In this document: positions 16,091-23,521 of the stretch, piece by piece | Layout of the letters: the number at the start of each line of letters is the position of its first letter | Numbering within the stretch: position 1 is the stretch's first letter | NCBI RefSeq assembly: GCF_019396405.1 | Contig: NZ_JAHKRL010000166.1 | Location: 1 to 40,124 of the forward strand | Direction: 5' to 3' | Source: Nonomuraea rhizosphaerae | GTDB taxonomy: Bacteria; Actinomycetota; Actinomycetes; Streptosporangiales; Streptosporangiaceae | Length of the DNA: 40,124 nucleotides | Notes under the pieces: model-generated | The model's input: the letters and a program-made list of their open reading frames with translations, nothing else | Databases searched by the model: none | Told to the model about the DNA's origin: nothing | Translations under genes and position numbers: made by a program

Positions 16091-17443
16091 GTGAGCAGGC
16101 ACACGATCTCCCTCGCCTTCCTCGCCGCGACGCTGGCGGCACTCGTCGCGGTCCTCGTTCGCATGGCGCTGGGGCGTCCCGATCTGCTGCGCTGGTACCT
16201 GGTCGCCTGGGCGCTGTTCGCCCTGGCGCTGTGGCTGCTGCGCTCGGTGCCCGAGGGGCGGCGCGGCGCGCTGGTCGTCGCCGGCGGCATCGTCGTGGCC
16301 GCCACCGGGCTCGCCGCCCCGCCCAGCACCAGCACCGACTCCTACCGGTACGCGTGGGACGGCCGGGTGCAGGCGGCGGGCCTGTCGCCCTACGACCATC
16401 CACCCGCCGACCCCGCGCTGAGCTTCCTGCGCGACGGCTGGCTCTTCCCCGGCGACTGCGACGCGCCCGACCGCGCCCGGCTGGCCGAGGGCGGCTGCAC
16501 CCGGATCAACCGCCCGGCCGTGCACACGATCTACCCGCCGCTGGCCGAGGGGTACTTCCTGGCCGTCCACCTGCTCTCGCCCGGCGGCGTGCGGCACAAG
16601 GCGCTGCAGCTCGGCGGCGCGCTGATGGCGATCGGGGTGCTGCTGGCGCTGTGCCGCCGGTTCGGCGCGGACAAGGCCGCGTACTGGGCGTGGTGCCCGG
16701 CCGTGCCCGCCGAGGCGGTCGGCAACGCGCACGTCGACATGCTGGGGGTGTTGCTGGTGGTGCTGGCGTTCTGCGTGGTGCGGGGGAGGGGAGCGCTGCT
16801 GGGGGCGGCGGTCGCCGCCAAGCTGCTGCCCGTGGTGACGCTGCCGGGCGCGCTGTCGGGCGTGCTCAAGGGCGTCTCCAAGAGCGGGCCCAATGGCGGG
16901 CTCAGGGACTGGCTCAGGGACGGTGTCGCCTGGCGGCGGATCGCCGCCACACTGGGGCCCGCCGTCCTGGTGGTGCTGCTGGCCTACCTGCCCTACCTGC
17001 TGGTCTCCCGGGCGTCCGTCGCGGGCTACCTCTTCGGATACGTCCAGGAGGAAGGTTACGAGGCGCCTTCGGCGCGGGGGAGGTATGCCGTGTTGCGGCT
17101 GGTGATGCCGGACTCCTGGGCGCCGTTCGCGGCGATCCTCGTGCTCGGGGCCGTGGTCTTTTACGTGCTGCGTCACGGGGACGCGGAGCGGCCCTGGGGC
17201 GGGGCGCTGCTGGTGAGCGGGACGCTGCTGCTGGTGCTGACGCCCGAGTACTCCTGGTACGCCCTCCTCGTCGTCGCCCTGGTGGCCCTGGACGGGCGGT
17301 GGGAGTGGCTCGGCGTGGCGCTCGCGGGGGCGGTCGGTTACCTGTTCGGGCCCGCGACGCTCGCGTACACGCTGGCCGCCCTGGCCGTGACAGTGGGCTG
17401 GGCCGTGCGCCGCGCGCGCCGGCCGGTGGAGGTGGCGGCATGA
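16091..17443 (+). CDS. GT87/DUF2029-type polyprenol-phosphate-mannose-dependent glycosyltransferase, polytopic
   Basis: 450 residues with roughly ten membrane helices, the first at residues ~5-25. An extracytoplasmic loop after helix 3 holds TDSYRYAWDGRVQAAGLSPYDHPPAD, with an aspartate near the membrane face typical of GT-C enzymes, and TRINRPAVHTIYPPLAE, typical of GT87/DUF2029 proteins. Such enzymes add mannose or similar sugars from a lipid-linked donor outside the membrane. The GTG start directly abuts GGAGG, leaving almost no spacer, so the true start is uncertain; later starts would lose helix 1. Its stop overlaps the next gene by 4 bp (ATGA). Confidence 0.8.
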   Translation: MSRHTISLAFLAATLAALVAVLVRMALGRPDLLRWYLVAWALFALALWLLRSVPEGRRGALVVAGGIVVAATGLAAPPSTSTDSYRYAWDGRVQAAGLSPYDHPPADPALSFLRDGWLFPGDCDAPDRARLAEGGCTRINRPAVHTIYPPLAEGYFLAVHLLSPGGVRHKALQLGGALMAIGVLLALCRRFGADKAAYWAWCPAVPAEAVGNAHVDMLGVLLVVLAFCVVRGRGALLGAAVAAKLLPVVTLPGALSGVLKGVSKSGPNGGLRDWLRDGVAWRRIAATLGPAVLVVLLAYLPYLLVSRASVAGYLFGYVQEEGYEAPSARGRYAVLRLVMPDSWAPFAAILVLGAVVFYVLRHGDAERPWGGALLVSGTLLLVLTPEYSWYALLVVALVALDGRWEWLGVALAGAVGYLFGPATLAYTLAALAVTVGWAVRRARRPVEVAA

Positions 17444-18549
17444 TCCTTCGGACGCTGCCGGACAGGTTCACCAGCCGCCTGCGCTCCGAGCGGGTGGCCG
17501 CCAGGCTCGGGATCTGGCTCGGCGTCAGCTTCACCGTCGCCTTCGCCACCGGCCTGTTCAGCCACTTCACCCAGCACCCGCCCGCCTGGCTGCTGTGGCC
17601 GTCACGGCCGGTCAACCTCTACCGGGTCACCCAGGGGCTGCACGTCGTCGGCGGCATCGCCACCGTCCCGCTGCTGCTGGCCAAACTGTGGACGGTCTAC
17701 CCCAAGCTGTGGCAGTGGCCGCCGCTGCGCTCGGCCGGGCACGCCGCCGAGCGGCTGTTCGTGCTGCTCCTGGTGGCGGGCGCGCTGTTCCAGCTCGTCA
17801 CCGGGCTGATGAACATCGCCTACACCTACCCCTGGCCGTTCGGCTTCGTCCAGGCGCACTACTGGACCGCGTACGTCACGTACGGGGCGCTCGTCGTCCA
17901 CGTCGTCAACGAGTGGGCCAAGGTGCGGCGGCACCTGTGGACCCGCGTCGAGGACCCGGACCGCCGCCGCTTCCTGACCACCGTGGCCGCCGCGGCCGGC
18001 CTGGCCGCCCTCGTCACCGCGGGGGAGACGCTCACCCCGCTGGAGCGGCTGGCCGTGCTCGCGCCGCGCGGCCCGCGCATCGGGCCGCAGGGGGTGCCGG
18101 TCAACAAGACGGCGCTGGCCGCCCAGGTCACCGGGGTGATCAGGGACCCGGCGTACCGGCTGGCCGTGACCGGGGCCGTCCGCGCCGAGCTGTCGCTGAG
18201 CCTCGCCGACCTCACCCGGCTGCCGCAGCACACCGTACGGCTGCCGATCGCCTGCGTGGAGGGATGGAGCGTGGAGTGCGAGTGGACCGGCGTCCGGCTG
18301 CGTGACCTCGTCCGGCTGGCCGGTGGGGCGCCGGACGCGGTCGTGACGGTCGAGTCGCTCGAACGCGCCGGCTCCTACCGCGTCAGCGAGGTGCGCCCGC
18401 CGCACTGGAACGACCCGCTGACCCTCCTCGCCCTGAGGATCAACGGCCAGGTACTGGACGCCGACCACGGCTATCCCGTGCGGCTCGTCGCGCCCAACCG
18501 GCCGGGTGTCATGCAGACCAAGTGGATCGGCCGGGTGAGGGTGGCATGA
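17440..18549 (+). CDS. Membrane-anchored molybdopterin-dependent oxidoreductase with cytochrome-b-like N-terminus
   Basis: 369 residues in two parts. The N-terminal ~200 residues hold five hydrophobic helices (~24-44, 63-83, 103-125, 138-160, 178-196). Histidines such as H68 and H154 could ligate haem. The C-terminal domain (~215-369) is a sulfite-oxidase-type molybdopterin fold, with the conserved cysteine C272 in PIACVEGWS and later GYPVRLVAPNRPG. Just before helix 5 lies D-R-R-R-F-L-T (175-180), a Tat-like twin-arginine motif. This fits the actinobacterial polytopic metalloproteins inserted by Sec and finished by Tat. The electron donor and acceptor are unknown. It overlaps both neighbours by 4 bp, implying a three-gene operon. 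Confidence 0.88.
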   Translation: MILRTLPDRFTSRLRSERVAARLGIWLGVSFTVAFATGLFSHFTQHPPAWLLWPSRPVNLYRVTQGLHVVGGIATVPLLLAKLWTVYPKLWQWPPLRSAGHAAERLFVLLLVAGALFQLVTGLMNIAYTYPWPFGFVQAHYWTAYVTYGALVVHVVNEWAKVRRHLWTRVEDPDRRRFLTTVAAAAGLAALVTAGETLTPLERLAVLAPRGPRIGPQGVPVNKTALAAQVTGVIRDPAYRLAVTGAVRAELSLSLADLTRLPQHTVRLPIACVEGWSVECEWTGVRLRDLVRLAGGAPDAVVTVESLERAGSYRVSEVRPPHWNDPLTLLALRINGQVLDADHGYPVRLVAPNRPGVMQTKWIGRVRVA

Positions 18550-19163
18550 GGTGGATCGGGTACGCGGCCGGCTGCGCGCTCGTGGCGCTCGGCGGGCACG
18601 GTCTGGTGACCGGCAGCGACCCGGCCGGGTGGGCGCTGTGGTTCGGCGGGGTGGTGGTGGCGCACGACGCCGTCCTCGCGCCCCTGGTCCTGCTGGCCGG
18701 GGTTGCTATGGGCCGGCTGGGCGGCGGGCCGGGGGGCGGGCTGGGTCGTGCGCCGAGGGCGGCGCTCGTCCTGGCGGGCACGGTGACGCTCGCGACGCTG
18801 CCGACCGTGCTGGCGATGGGCAGGCGCGCCGACAACCCGTCGATCCTGCCGCTCGACTACGGGCGCGGGCTGCTGATGGTCCTGGCGGCGCTCACGGTCG
18901 CCGCCCTCACCACCCGCCTCACCACCGCACCCGCGCGCCCCGGCTCGCCGCCGGGCCAGGAAACAGCGGCCTGGGGAACAGCGGCCTGGGGAACGCCAGG
19001 CCGGGGGATGGCCGGCCTGGGAGTGCCAGGCTGGGCGTCCAGGACGGCGGTGGCAGTGGGCGCGGGCCTGGCCGCCTGGTCCGTCGCCCCCATGGACCCC
19101 GCCGCCGCGCTGCCGCTCGGCGGGCTCGCCGGGATGCTGCTGCTGCACGCCTCAGATGGCTGA
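18546..19163 (+). CDS. Small polytopic membrane protein of unknown function
   Basis: 205 residues from ATG 18546, which overlaps the molybdoenzyme stop (ATGA). I predict about four or five helices: ~4-22, ~28-52, ~72-92, ~105-120 and near the C-terminus. An acidic/basic signature NPSILPLDYGRG lies between helices 3 and 4. Residues ~140-165 are Gly/Trp/Ala-rich, encoded by a degenerate 15-bp tandem repeat, and probably form a flexible loop. I do not recognise a family. Its place in the operon suggests a partner or assembly factor for the molybdoenzyme, or an accessory of the GT87 protein. The last 12 bp overlap the convergent gene. Confidence 0.75.
   Translation: MRWIGYAAGCALVALGGHGLVTGSDPAGWALWFGGVVVAHDAVLAPLVLLAGVAMGRLGGGPGGGLGRAPRAALVLAGTVTLATLPTVLAMGRRADNPSILPLDYGRGLLMVLAALTVAALTTRLTTAPARPGSPPGQETAAWGTAAWGTPGRGMAGLGVPGWASRTAVAVGAGLAAWSVAPMDPAAALPLGGLAGMLLLHASDG
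18964..19038 (+). repeat. Degenerate 15-bp tandem repeat inside a coding region
   Basis: Five units of 15 bp: the first two are identical (CAGCGGCCTGGGGAA), and the next three diverge while keeping the CC-GG-CTGGG core. The in-frame product is a TAAWG-like pentapeptide repeat within the small membrane protein. Length preserves the frame, so unit number could vary without breaking the gene. Confidence 0.8.
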
Positions 19164-20420
19164 GCGGATCTTCCTGCGCAGCCGGGTCAGGGCAGTCGGC
19201 CGGGCCGCCAGCCCCAGGGTCTCCAGGCGCTTGCGCTTGAAGTAGCGCCTCGGGAAGTCGTAGCCGACCGGCCGCAGCTCCGGATACGTCTCCGCCTGCA
19301 TGCAGTAGCCGACCGCCCGCACCAGCTCCGGCAGGTCCACGCGCGGCGGCGGCCGCATCGAGCCGTCCGCCTCCATGCGCGGCAGCAGCGCGTCCACGAT
19401 CGTGACGGGCACCCGGTTGCTGTTCTCGTACGGGGCCAGCCGCTCCAGCACCAGATCGGTGCCGTACGAGGCGGCGGGCACCCCGAAGTAGCGCCCGGCC
19501 GTGACCAGGCCGGTGGAGAAGCAGCCCACCACCAGCTCCGGCCGCAGCGCCGCGAAGCACACCTCGGCCGGGACGCTCTCGCCGGCCACCAGCAGCCGCA
19601 CGTCCAGCTGCTCGGCGGCGGCCCTGAGCAGCTGCGCGTGCCTGCGCCCGGCCGCCGGGTGCGGCTTGAACACCACGGTCGAGCAGCCGCGCGCGACCAG
19701 GCCGCGCAGCATCGACTCGTGCAGCCCCGCCTCCTCCTCGGGCGTGAGGATCTCCAGGGCCGACAGGTACTGGCCGAGGATCATCGCCTGGCCGGCCAGC
19801 ATGTCGGGCGCGGTCGTCGCCACCTGCCGCACCACCGCCAGGAACGCCTCGTCCGGCAGGATCGACGCCGGCACCCCGTACTCGCTGAGCAGGAGCGGCT
19901 CCAGCCCCGGCACCAGGTCCAGGTGCAGCAGCCGGGTGACGCGGCGGAAGATCTCGGCCGGCAGCGGGTCGCGGGTCGGGCCGTAGCTCATCAGGCCGTC
20001 GGAGTAGACGGTGATCGGGCAGTCGCGCACCAGCCCGGCGATGGTCCGGGCGGGCGGCACCGCGATCGACTCCAGCACCAGCTCCGACACCTCCTCCAGC
20101 CCCAGCCGGCCGCGGATCAGCCGCTCCATCATCGGCACCTCGACGACGCGGGCCTTCCAGTCCGACGGGTGCAGCGGCGCGATCAGCTCGTTCCACGAGT
20201 GCACCTCGTCGAAGCGCGAGCGCAGCACCGCGAAGCCCGGCGCCCGGTCCAGCGGCAGCGCGACCTCGGGGATCGCCGCGTTGTTCGACACGATCAGGAC
20301 CCGGCGCCCCTCGGCGAAGCGGCCGTCGTCGATCGCCGCGGCCACGGACATCGCCCCGAACAGCGTCGAGGCGTAGAAGACCGTCGTCCCTGAGGAGGGC
20401 GGGTCCGAAGGGGATGTCAT
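19152..20420 (-). CDS. Polysialyltransferase-like glycosyltransferase (read from an internal start of the GT2 fusion frame)
   Basis: 422 residues if translation begins at ATG 20420, which has a strong GGGAGGA site five bases upstream. Three motifs match bacterial poly- and oligosialyltransferases: S-D-G in TVYSDGLMSYGP, H-P in VFKPHPAAG, and S-T in GCFSTGLV. The basic C-terminal tail (RRYFKRKRLE, LRRKIRSAI) suggests membrane binding. It would elongate a chain of CMP-activated nonulosonic acid units at the cytoplasmic face. The same frame continues upstream into a GT2 domain with no stop, so it may instead be the C-terminal half of a fusion (see the 19152-21398 entry). It converges with the small membrane protein gene, overlapping 12 bp. 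Confidence 0.72.
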   Translation of the reverse strand: MTSPSDPPSSGTTVFYASTLFGAMSVAAAIDDGRFAEGRRVLIVSNNAAIPEVALPLDRAPGFAVLRSRFDEVHSWNELIAPLHPSDWKARVVEVPMMERLIRGRLGLEEVSELVLESIAVPPARTIAGLVRDCPITVYSDGLMSYGPTRDPLPAEIFRRVTRLLHLDLVPGLEPLLLSEYGVPASILPDEAFLAVVRQVATTAPDMLAGQAMILGQYLSALEILTPEEEAGLHESMLRGLVARGCSTVVFKPHPAAGRRHAQLLRAAAEQLDVRLLVAGESVPAEVCFAALRPELVVGCFSTGLVTAGRYFGVPAASYGTDLVLERLAPYENSNRVPVTIVDALLPRMEADGSMRPPPRVDLPELVRAVGYCMQAETYPELRPVGYDFPRRYFKRKRLETLGLAARPTALTRLRRKIRSAI

Positions 20421-21398
20421 GAGTCCTCCCGATCGCGGCGCAACCGGACATGGGGGCTGGGGGGGCAGTTCGGGCAGCAGCGCCCGCAGCGTGGCCTCGC
20501 GGTCCACGGACATCCGCGCCACCGCCTCCGCCACCAGGTCCGCGGGCAGCGTCCTGACCATCTGCGCGCCCCGCTCCTCGAAGCGGGCGCGCAGCGGCGG
20601 CGTGAAGCGGCCGGCGATCTCCAGGTGGTGGGCCAGCAGCGCGCAGAAGTTGCGCACCGCCTTCGGCAGGAACTCCTCCTCCAGATCCTTGAACACCAGG
20701 TCGAAGGCGTCGAAGAAGTGGAGCTGCCGCTCGTCGCCCACCTGCGTGAGCGATCCGGACACCATCCGCCGGTAGAACACCCCGGCCAGCGACACCACGG
20801 CGAACGAGGCCGCCTCCCGGTGCAGCCGCCAGATCCACGGCCGGTCCTCGGCGGTGTGCAGCGAGCCGGGGAAGTGCAGCAGGTCGCCCAGCGAGCGCCG
20901 GTAGACCCCCGCCCACGCGTACGGGTAGTCGACCATGGTCCGCACGCCGGCGGGCAGGATCGCCTCCCGGGGGTCCAGCACCGCGCCGCGCCGCGCCAGC
21001 GGGGCGCGGTGCAGGACCCGTTTACGGCCCTCGACCTGCACGTGGTCGGCACGCACGAAGTCGCAGCCGAGCCCGTCGACGGCCTCGACGAGCCGCGCCA
21101 GGTAGCCGGGGGCCAGCCAGTCGTCACCGTCCATGTACGTGACGTACCGGCCGGTGGCCGCCGCCAGCCCGGCGTTGCGCGCGTCCGCCAGCCCCACCGG
21201 GACGGTGTGCCGCAGGACGGTCAGGCCGGGCAGGTCGGCGCGGAAGTCGTCGACGATGTCGCCGGTGGCGTCCACCGACCCGTCATCGACGACGATGTAC
21301 TCGAAGTCGCGCCGCGTGTTGCGGCACAGGGAGGAGAGCGCGTCGGCGATGAAACGCTCGCCGTCGCGCACAGGGACGATGACCGACAGAAGTGTCAA
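19152..21398 (-). CDS. GT2 family glycosyltransferase, as read fused to the polysialyltransferase-like domain
   Basis: As given, the frame is open for 748 residues. Residues 1-~326 are a GT-A family 2 domain: SVIVPVRDGERFIADAL, the VVDDGS nucleotide motif, the DGDDW metal-binding DxD, and a later WAGVYRRS segment with AEDRPWIW. Residues 327-748 are the polysialyltransferase-like domain. The start is TTG 21398 with GAGGG five bases upstream, 11 bp after the synthase fusion gene. The two parts join through a Pro-rich linker encoded by a run of seven C on this strand (20465-20459). With one C fewer, GT2 would end at a TGA overlapping the second ATG as ATGA, so fusion versus two genes rests on one base. 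GT2 may start or link the chain that the second domain extends. Confidence 0.7.
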   Translation of the reverse strand: MTLLSVIVPVRDGERFIADALSSLCRNTRRDFEYIVVDDGSVDATGDIVDDFRADLPGLTVLRHTVPVGLADARNAGLAAATGRYVTYMDGDDWLAPGYLARLVEAVDGLGCDFVRADHVQVEGRKRVLHRAPLARRGAVLDPREAILPAGVRTMVDYPYAWAGVYRRSLGDLLHFPGSLHTAEDRPWIWRLHREAASFAVVSLAGVFYRRMVSGSLTQVGDERQLHFFDAFDLVFKDLEEEFLPKAVRNFCALLAHHLEIAGRFTPPLRARFEERGAQMVRTLPADLVAEAVARMSVDREATLRALLPELPPQPPCPVAPRSGGLMTSPSDPPSSGTTVFYASTLFGAMSVAAAIDDGRFAEGRRVLIVSNNAAIPEVALPLDRAPGFAVLRSRFDEVHSWNELIAPLHPSDWKARVVEVPMMERLIRGRLGLEEVSELVLESIAVPPARTIAGLVRDCPITVYSDGLMSYGPTRDPLPAEIFRRVTRLLHLDLVPGLEPLLLSEYGVPASILPDEAFLAVVRQVATTAPDMLAGQAMILGQYLSALEILTPEEEAGLHESMLRGLVARGCSTVVFKPHPAAGRRHAQLLRAAAEQLDVRLLVAGESVPAEVCFAALRPELVVGCFSTGLVTAGRYFGVPAASYGTDLVLERLAPYENSNRVPVTIVDALLPRMEADGSMRPPPRVDLPELVRAVGYCMQAETYPELRPVGYDFPRRYFKRKRLETLGLAARPTALTRLRRKIRSAI

Positions 21399-21409
21399 GA
21401 TCGCCCTCG

Positions 21410-23449
21410 TCAGACGGTGACGCGGCGCAGCCGGGCCTTGGGCGCCTCCTCGCCCGGGAAGACGCGCTTGACGCCGTCGCCCAGGGCCTGCTCGATGATC
21501 CGGACGTCGCGCACCAGGTGCTCCAGGCCGGAGGGCTCCAGCGAGGCGGCGTGGTCGGAGCCCCACATGGTGCGGTCGAGCGTGATGTGCCGCTCCACGC
21601 AGACCGCGCCGAGCGTCACCGCGGCCAGCGAGATCTGCAGGCCGCGCTCGTGCCCCGAGTAGCCGACCGGCACGCCGTACCGCTCCTTGAGGGTGGTGAT
21701 CGTGCGCAGGTTCGCCTCCTCCGGCGGCAGCGGGTACGTCGAGGTGGCGTGCATCATGATCAGCTTCTCGGTGCCGAGGATCTCGACCGCCTCGTCGATC
21801 TCCGACAGCGTGGACATGCCGGTGGACAGGACCAGCGGCTTGCCGGTCGCCGCGAGCGCGCGCAGCAGCTCGTGGTCGGCGACGCTGGCCGAGGCCACCT
21901 TGTGCGCCAGGACGTCCATCTCCTCCAGGAACTCCACGGAGGGCACGTCCCACGGCGAGGCGAACCAGTGCAGGCCCCGCTCGTCGCAGTACTTGGCGAT
22001 CTGGCGGTACTCGTCGCGCCCGAACTCGGTGCGCTCCTTGTACTCCAGGTAGGTCATCTCACCCCACGGCGTCTGCCTGATCTGCCCCTTCTGCTCCTCG
22101 GGCACGCAGATCGCCGGGGTGCGCTTCTGGAACTTCACCGCCTGGCAGCCGGCGTCGGCCGCCACGTCGACGAGCCTGCGGGCCAGGTCGAGGTCGCCGT
22201 TGTGGTTGATGCCGATCTCGCCGATCATGTACACCGGCTCGCCGTCGCCCACCAGCACGTCGCCGATCGCCACCGGGCCCAGCCGGGGTCGCGTCCTGGC
22301 GGCCTCGGGAGCGGGCGGCTCGGGCCGGGCCTGGATGACCCGGTCGCACAGCTCACGCACCGCGCCCGACCCGCCGGGCCGGGTCAGCACCACGCGGGCG
22401 GCGGCGCGCACGCGCGGGTGCGCGTCGGGCGTGGCGACCGGCCAGCCCACCTCGGCCATCGGGCCCAGGTCGTTGACGTCGTTGCCCACGTACGCCACCC
22501 GCGCCGGGTCCAGGCCCTCGATCGTCAGCCAGTCGCGCAGCACGGTCCGCTTGTCGGCCAGCCCCTGCAGCACCGGCACGCCCAGCTTGCGCGCCCGCGC
22601 GGCGACGACCGGGTTGTGCTCGGTCGACATGACCAGCACTTTGACCCCGGACCGGCGCAGCAGCGCGACGCCCATCCCGTCGGACCGGCTGACCAGCACC
22701 ATCTCGCGGCCCTCGGAGTCGACGTAGGCGCGGTCGTCGGTGTGCACGCCGTCGAAGTCGGTGATCACCGCGTCCACGTCGATCGGCTCAGGCGCGTCGA
22801 CGAACGGGGCGAGCGCGCGGACCAGCTCCAGGTCCTCGGGGTTGTCGATCTCGATCGCGTGCTGCGGCGGCACCTGCTGCACGGCGACGGTGCCGAAGAA
22901 GCGGTGGCCGCTCTCGCGCAGCCCGGAGGTGCGCATGACGTAGAAGGCGCCGTTCTCGCGGAACTGCGGCTCGCGGTCCTGCCTGCGCGGCCGGACCGCC
23001 GGGTCGTGGTTGATCCCGGCGCCGGCCGCGGTCCACAGGAACTCGTGCGTGGCCAGCCCGGACACGACCGAGTCGGCCTCGCCGTCCAGCACCTTGCGCA
23101 CCGCCGCCGACAGGTCGCCGGAGTCGATGAACGCGCTCGTGCACTGCACCAGCACGACCACCTCCGGGTCGGCCTCCAGCGCGTCGAGCGCGTGCAGGAC
23201 GGCCGACTCGCTGGAGGCGGTGGCGCCGCTCAGCTCCTCGGGACGCTCGACGACCAGCGCGCCCGCCTTCCTGGCGGCCTCGGCGATCCCCGCGTGGTCG
23301 GTGCTGACCACCACCTGGTCGATCAGCTCGGCGCGCAGCGACGCGCGCACGGCGCGGGCCACCAGGGGGATCCCTCCCACCGGCTCGAGGTTCTTGAGCG
23401 GGACGCCCGCCGAACCACCGCGGGCGGGAACAACGGCCAGGACTCGCAA
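21410..23449 (-). CDS. Trifunctional CMP-nonulosonate synthesis fusion: NeuA-like cytidylyltransferase, KdsC-like HAD phosphatase, NeuB-like synthase
   Basis: 679 residues, start TTG 23449 with GAGGAG about six bases upstream. Residues 1-~220 are a CMP-sialate/CMP-Kdn synthetase (VVPARGGSAGVPLKN, then FRENGAFYVM and EIDNPEDLELV). Residues ~223-375 are a KdsC/YrbI-type HAD phosphatase: nucleophile D231-F-D233, S275/T276, K300, and GNDVND (322-327). Residues ~392-679 are a NeuB TIM barrel: E411-IGINHNGD, VKFQKR, VLSTGMST, HATSTYP, GYSGHERG, ERHITLD. Condensation with phosphoenolpyruvate, dephosphorylation and CMP activation could thus occur on one chain. The phosphatase suggests a 9-phosphate intermediate, as in the Kdn pathway from mannose 6-phosphate. 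NeuB lacks its usual C-terminal SAF domain, and the NeuA motif has Ala14 where Lys is usual. Confidence 0.9.
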   Translation of the reverse strand: MRVLAVVPARGGSAGVPLKNLEPVGGIPLVARAVRASLRAELIDQVVVSTDHAGIAEAARKAGALVVERPEELSGATASSESAVLHALDALEADPEVVVLVQCTSAFIDSGDLSAAVRKVLDGEADSVVSGLATHEFLWTAAGAGINHDPAVRPRRQDREPQFRENGAFYVMRTSGLRESGHRFFGTVAVQQVPPQHAIEIDNPEDLELVRALAPFVDAPEPIDVDAVITDFDGVHTDDRAYVDSEGREMVLVSRSDGMGVALLRRSGVKVLVMSTEHNPVVAARARKLGVPVLQGLADKRTVLRDWLTIEGLDPARVAYVGNDVNDLGPMAEVGWPVATPDAHPRVRAAARVVLTRPGGSGAVRELCDRVIQARPEPPAPEAARTRPRLGPVAIGDVLVGDGEPVYMIGEIGINHNGDLDLARRLVDVAADAGCQAVKFQKRTPAICVPEEQKGQIRQTPWGEMTYLEYKERTEFGRDEYRQIAKYCDERGLHWFASPWDVPSVEFLEEMDVLAHKVASASVADHELLRALAATGKPLVLSTGMSTLSEIDEAVEILGTEKLIMMHATSTYPLPPEEANLRTITTLKERYGVPVGYSGHERGLQISLAAVTLGAVCVERHITLDRTMWGSDHAASLEPSGLEHLVRDVRIIEQALGDGVKRVFPGEEAPKARLRRVTV

Positions 23450-23521
23450 CGTGACTCCTCAGTGCTTACGGGTTGCACCCAGAAGCTAGAGGCCCGGATT
23501 GAACTGGCAGCGTCTCGCCCA

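Noticed and set aside
15886-17439. In-frame upstream extension of the molybdoenzyme
   Set aside because: It runs through the GT87 gene in another frame and has low-complexity composition. The ATG at 17440 overlapping the GT87 stop is the natural start.
13766-23449. Search for a UDP-GlcNAc 2-epimerase (NeuC) or a capsule ABC exporter in the nonulosonate region
   Set aside because: No frame shows epimerase or ABC-2 transporter motifs, so neither is reported; the pathway reading rests on the fusion alone.
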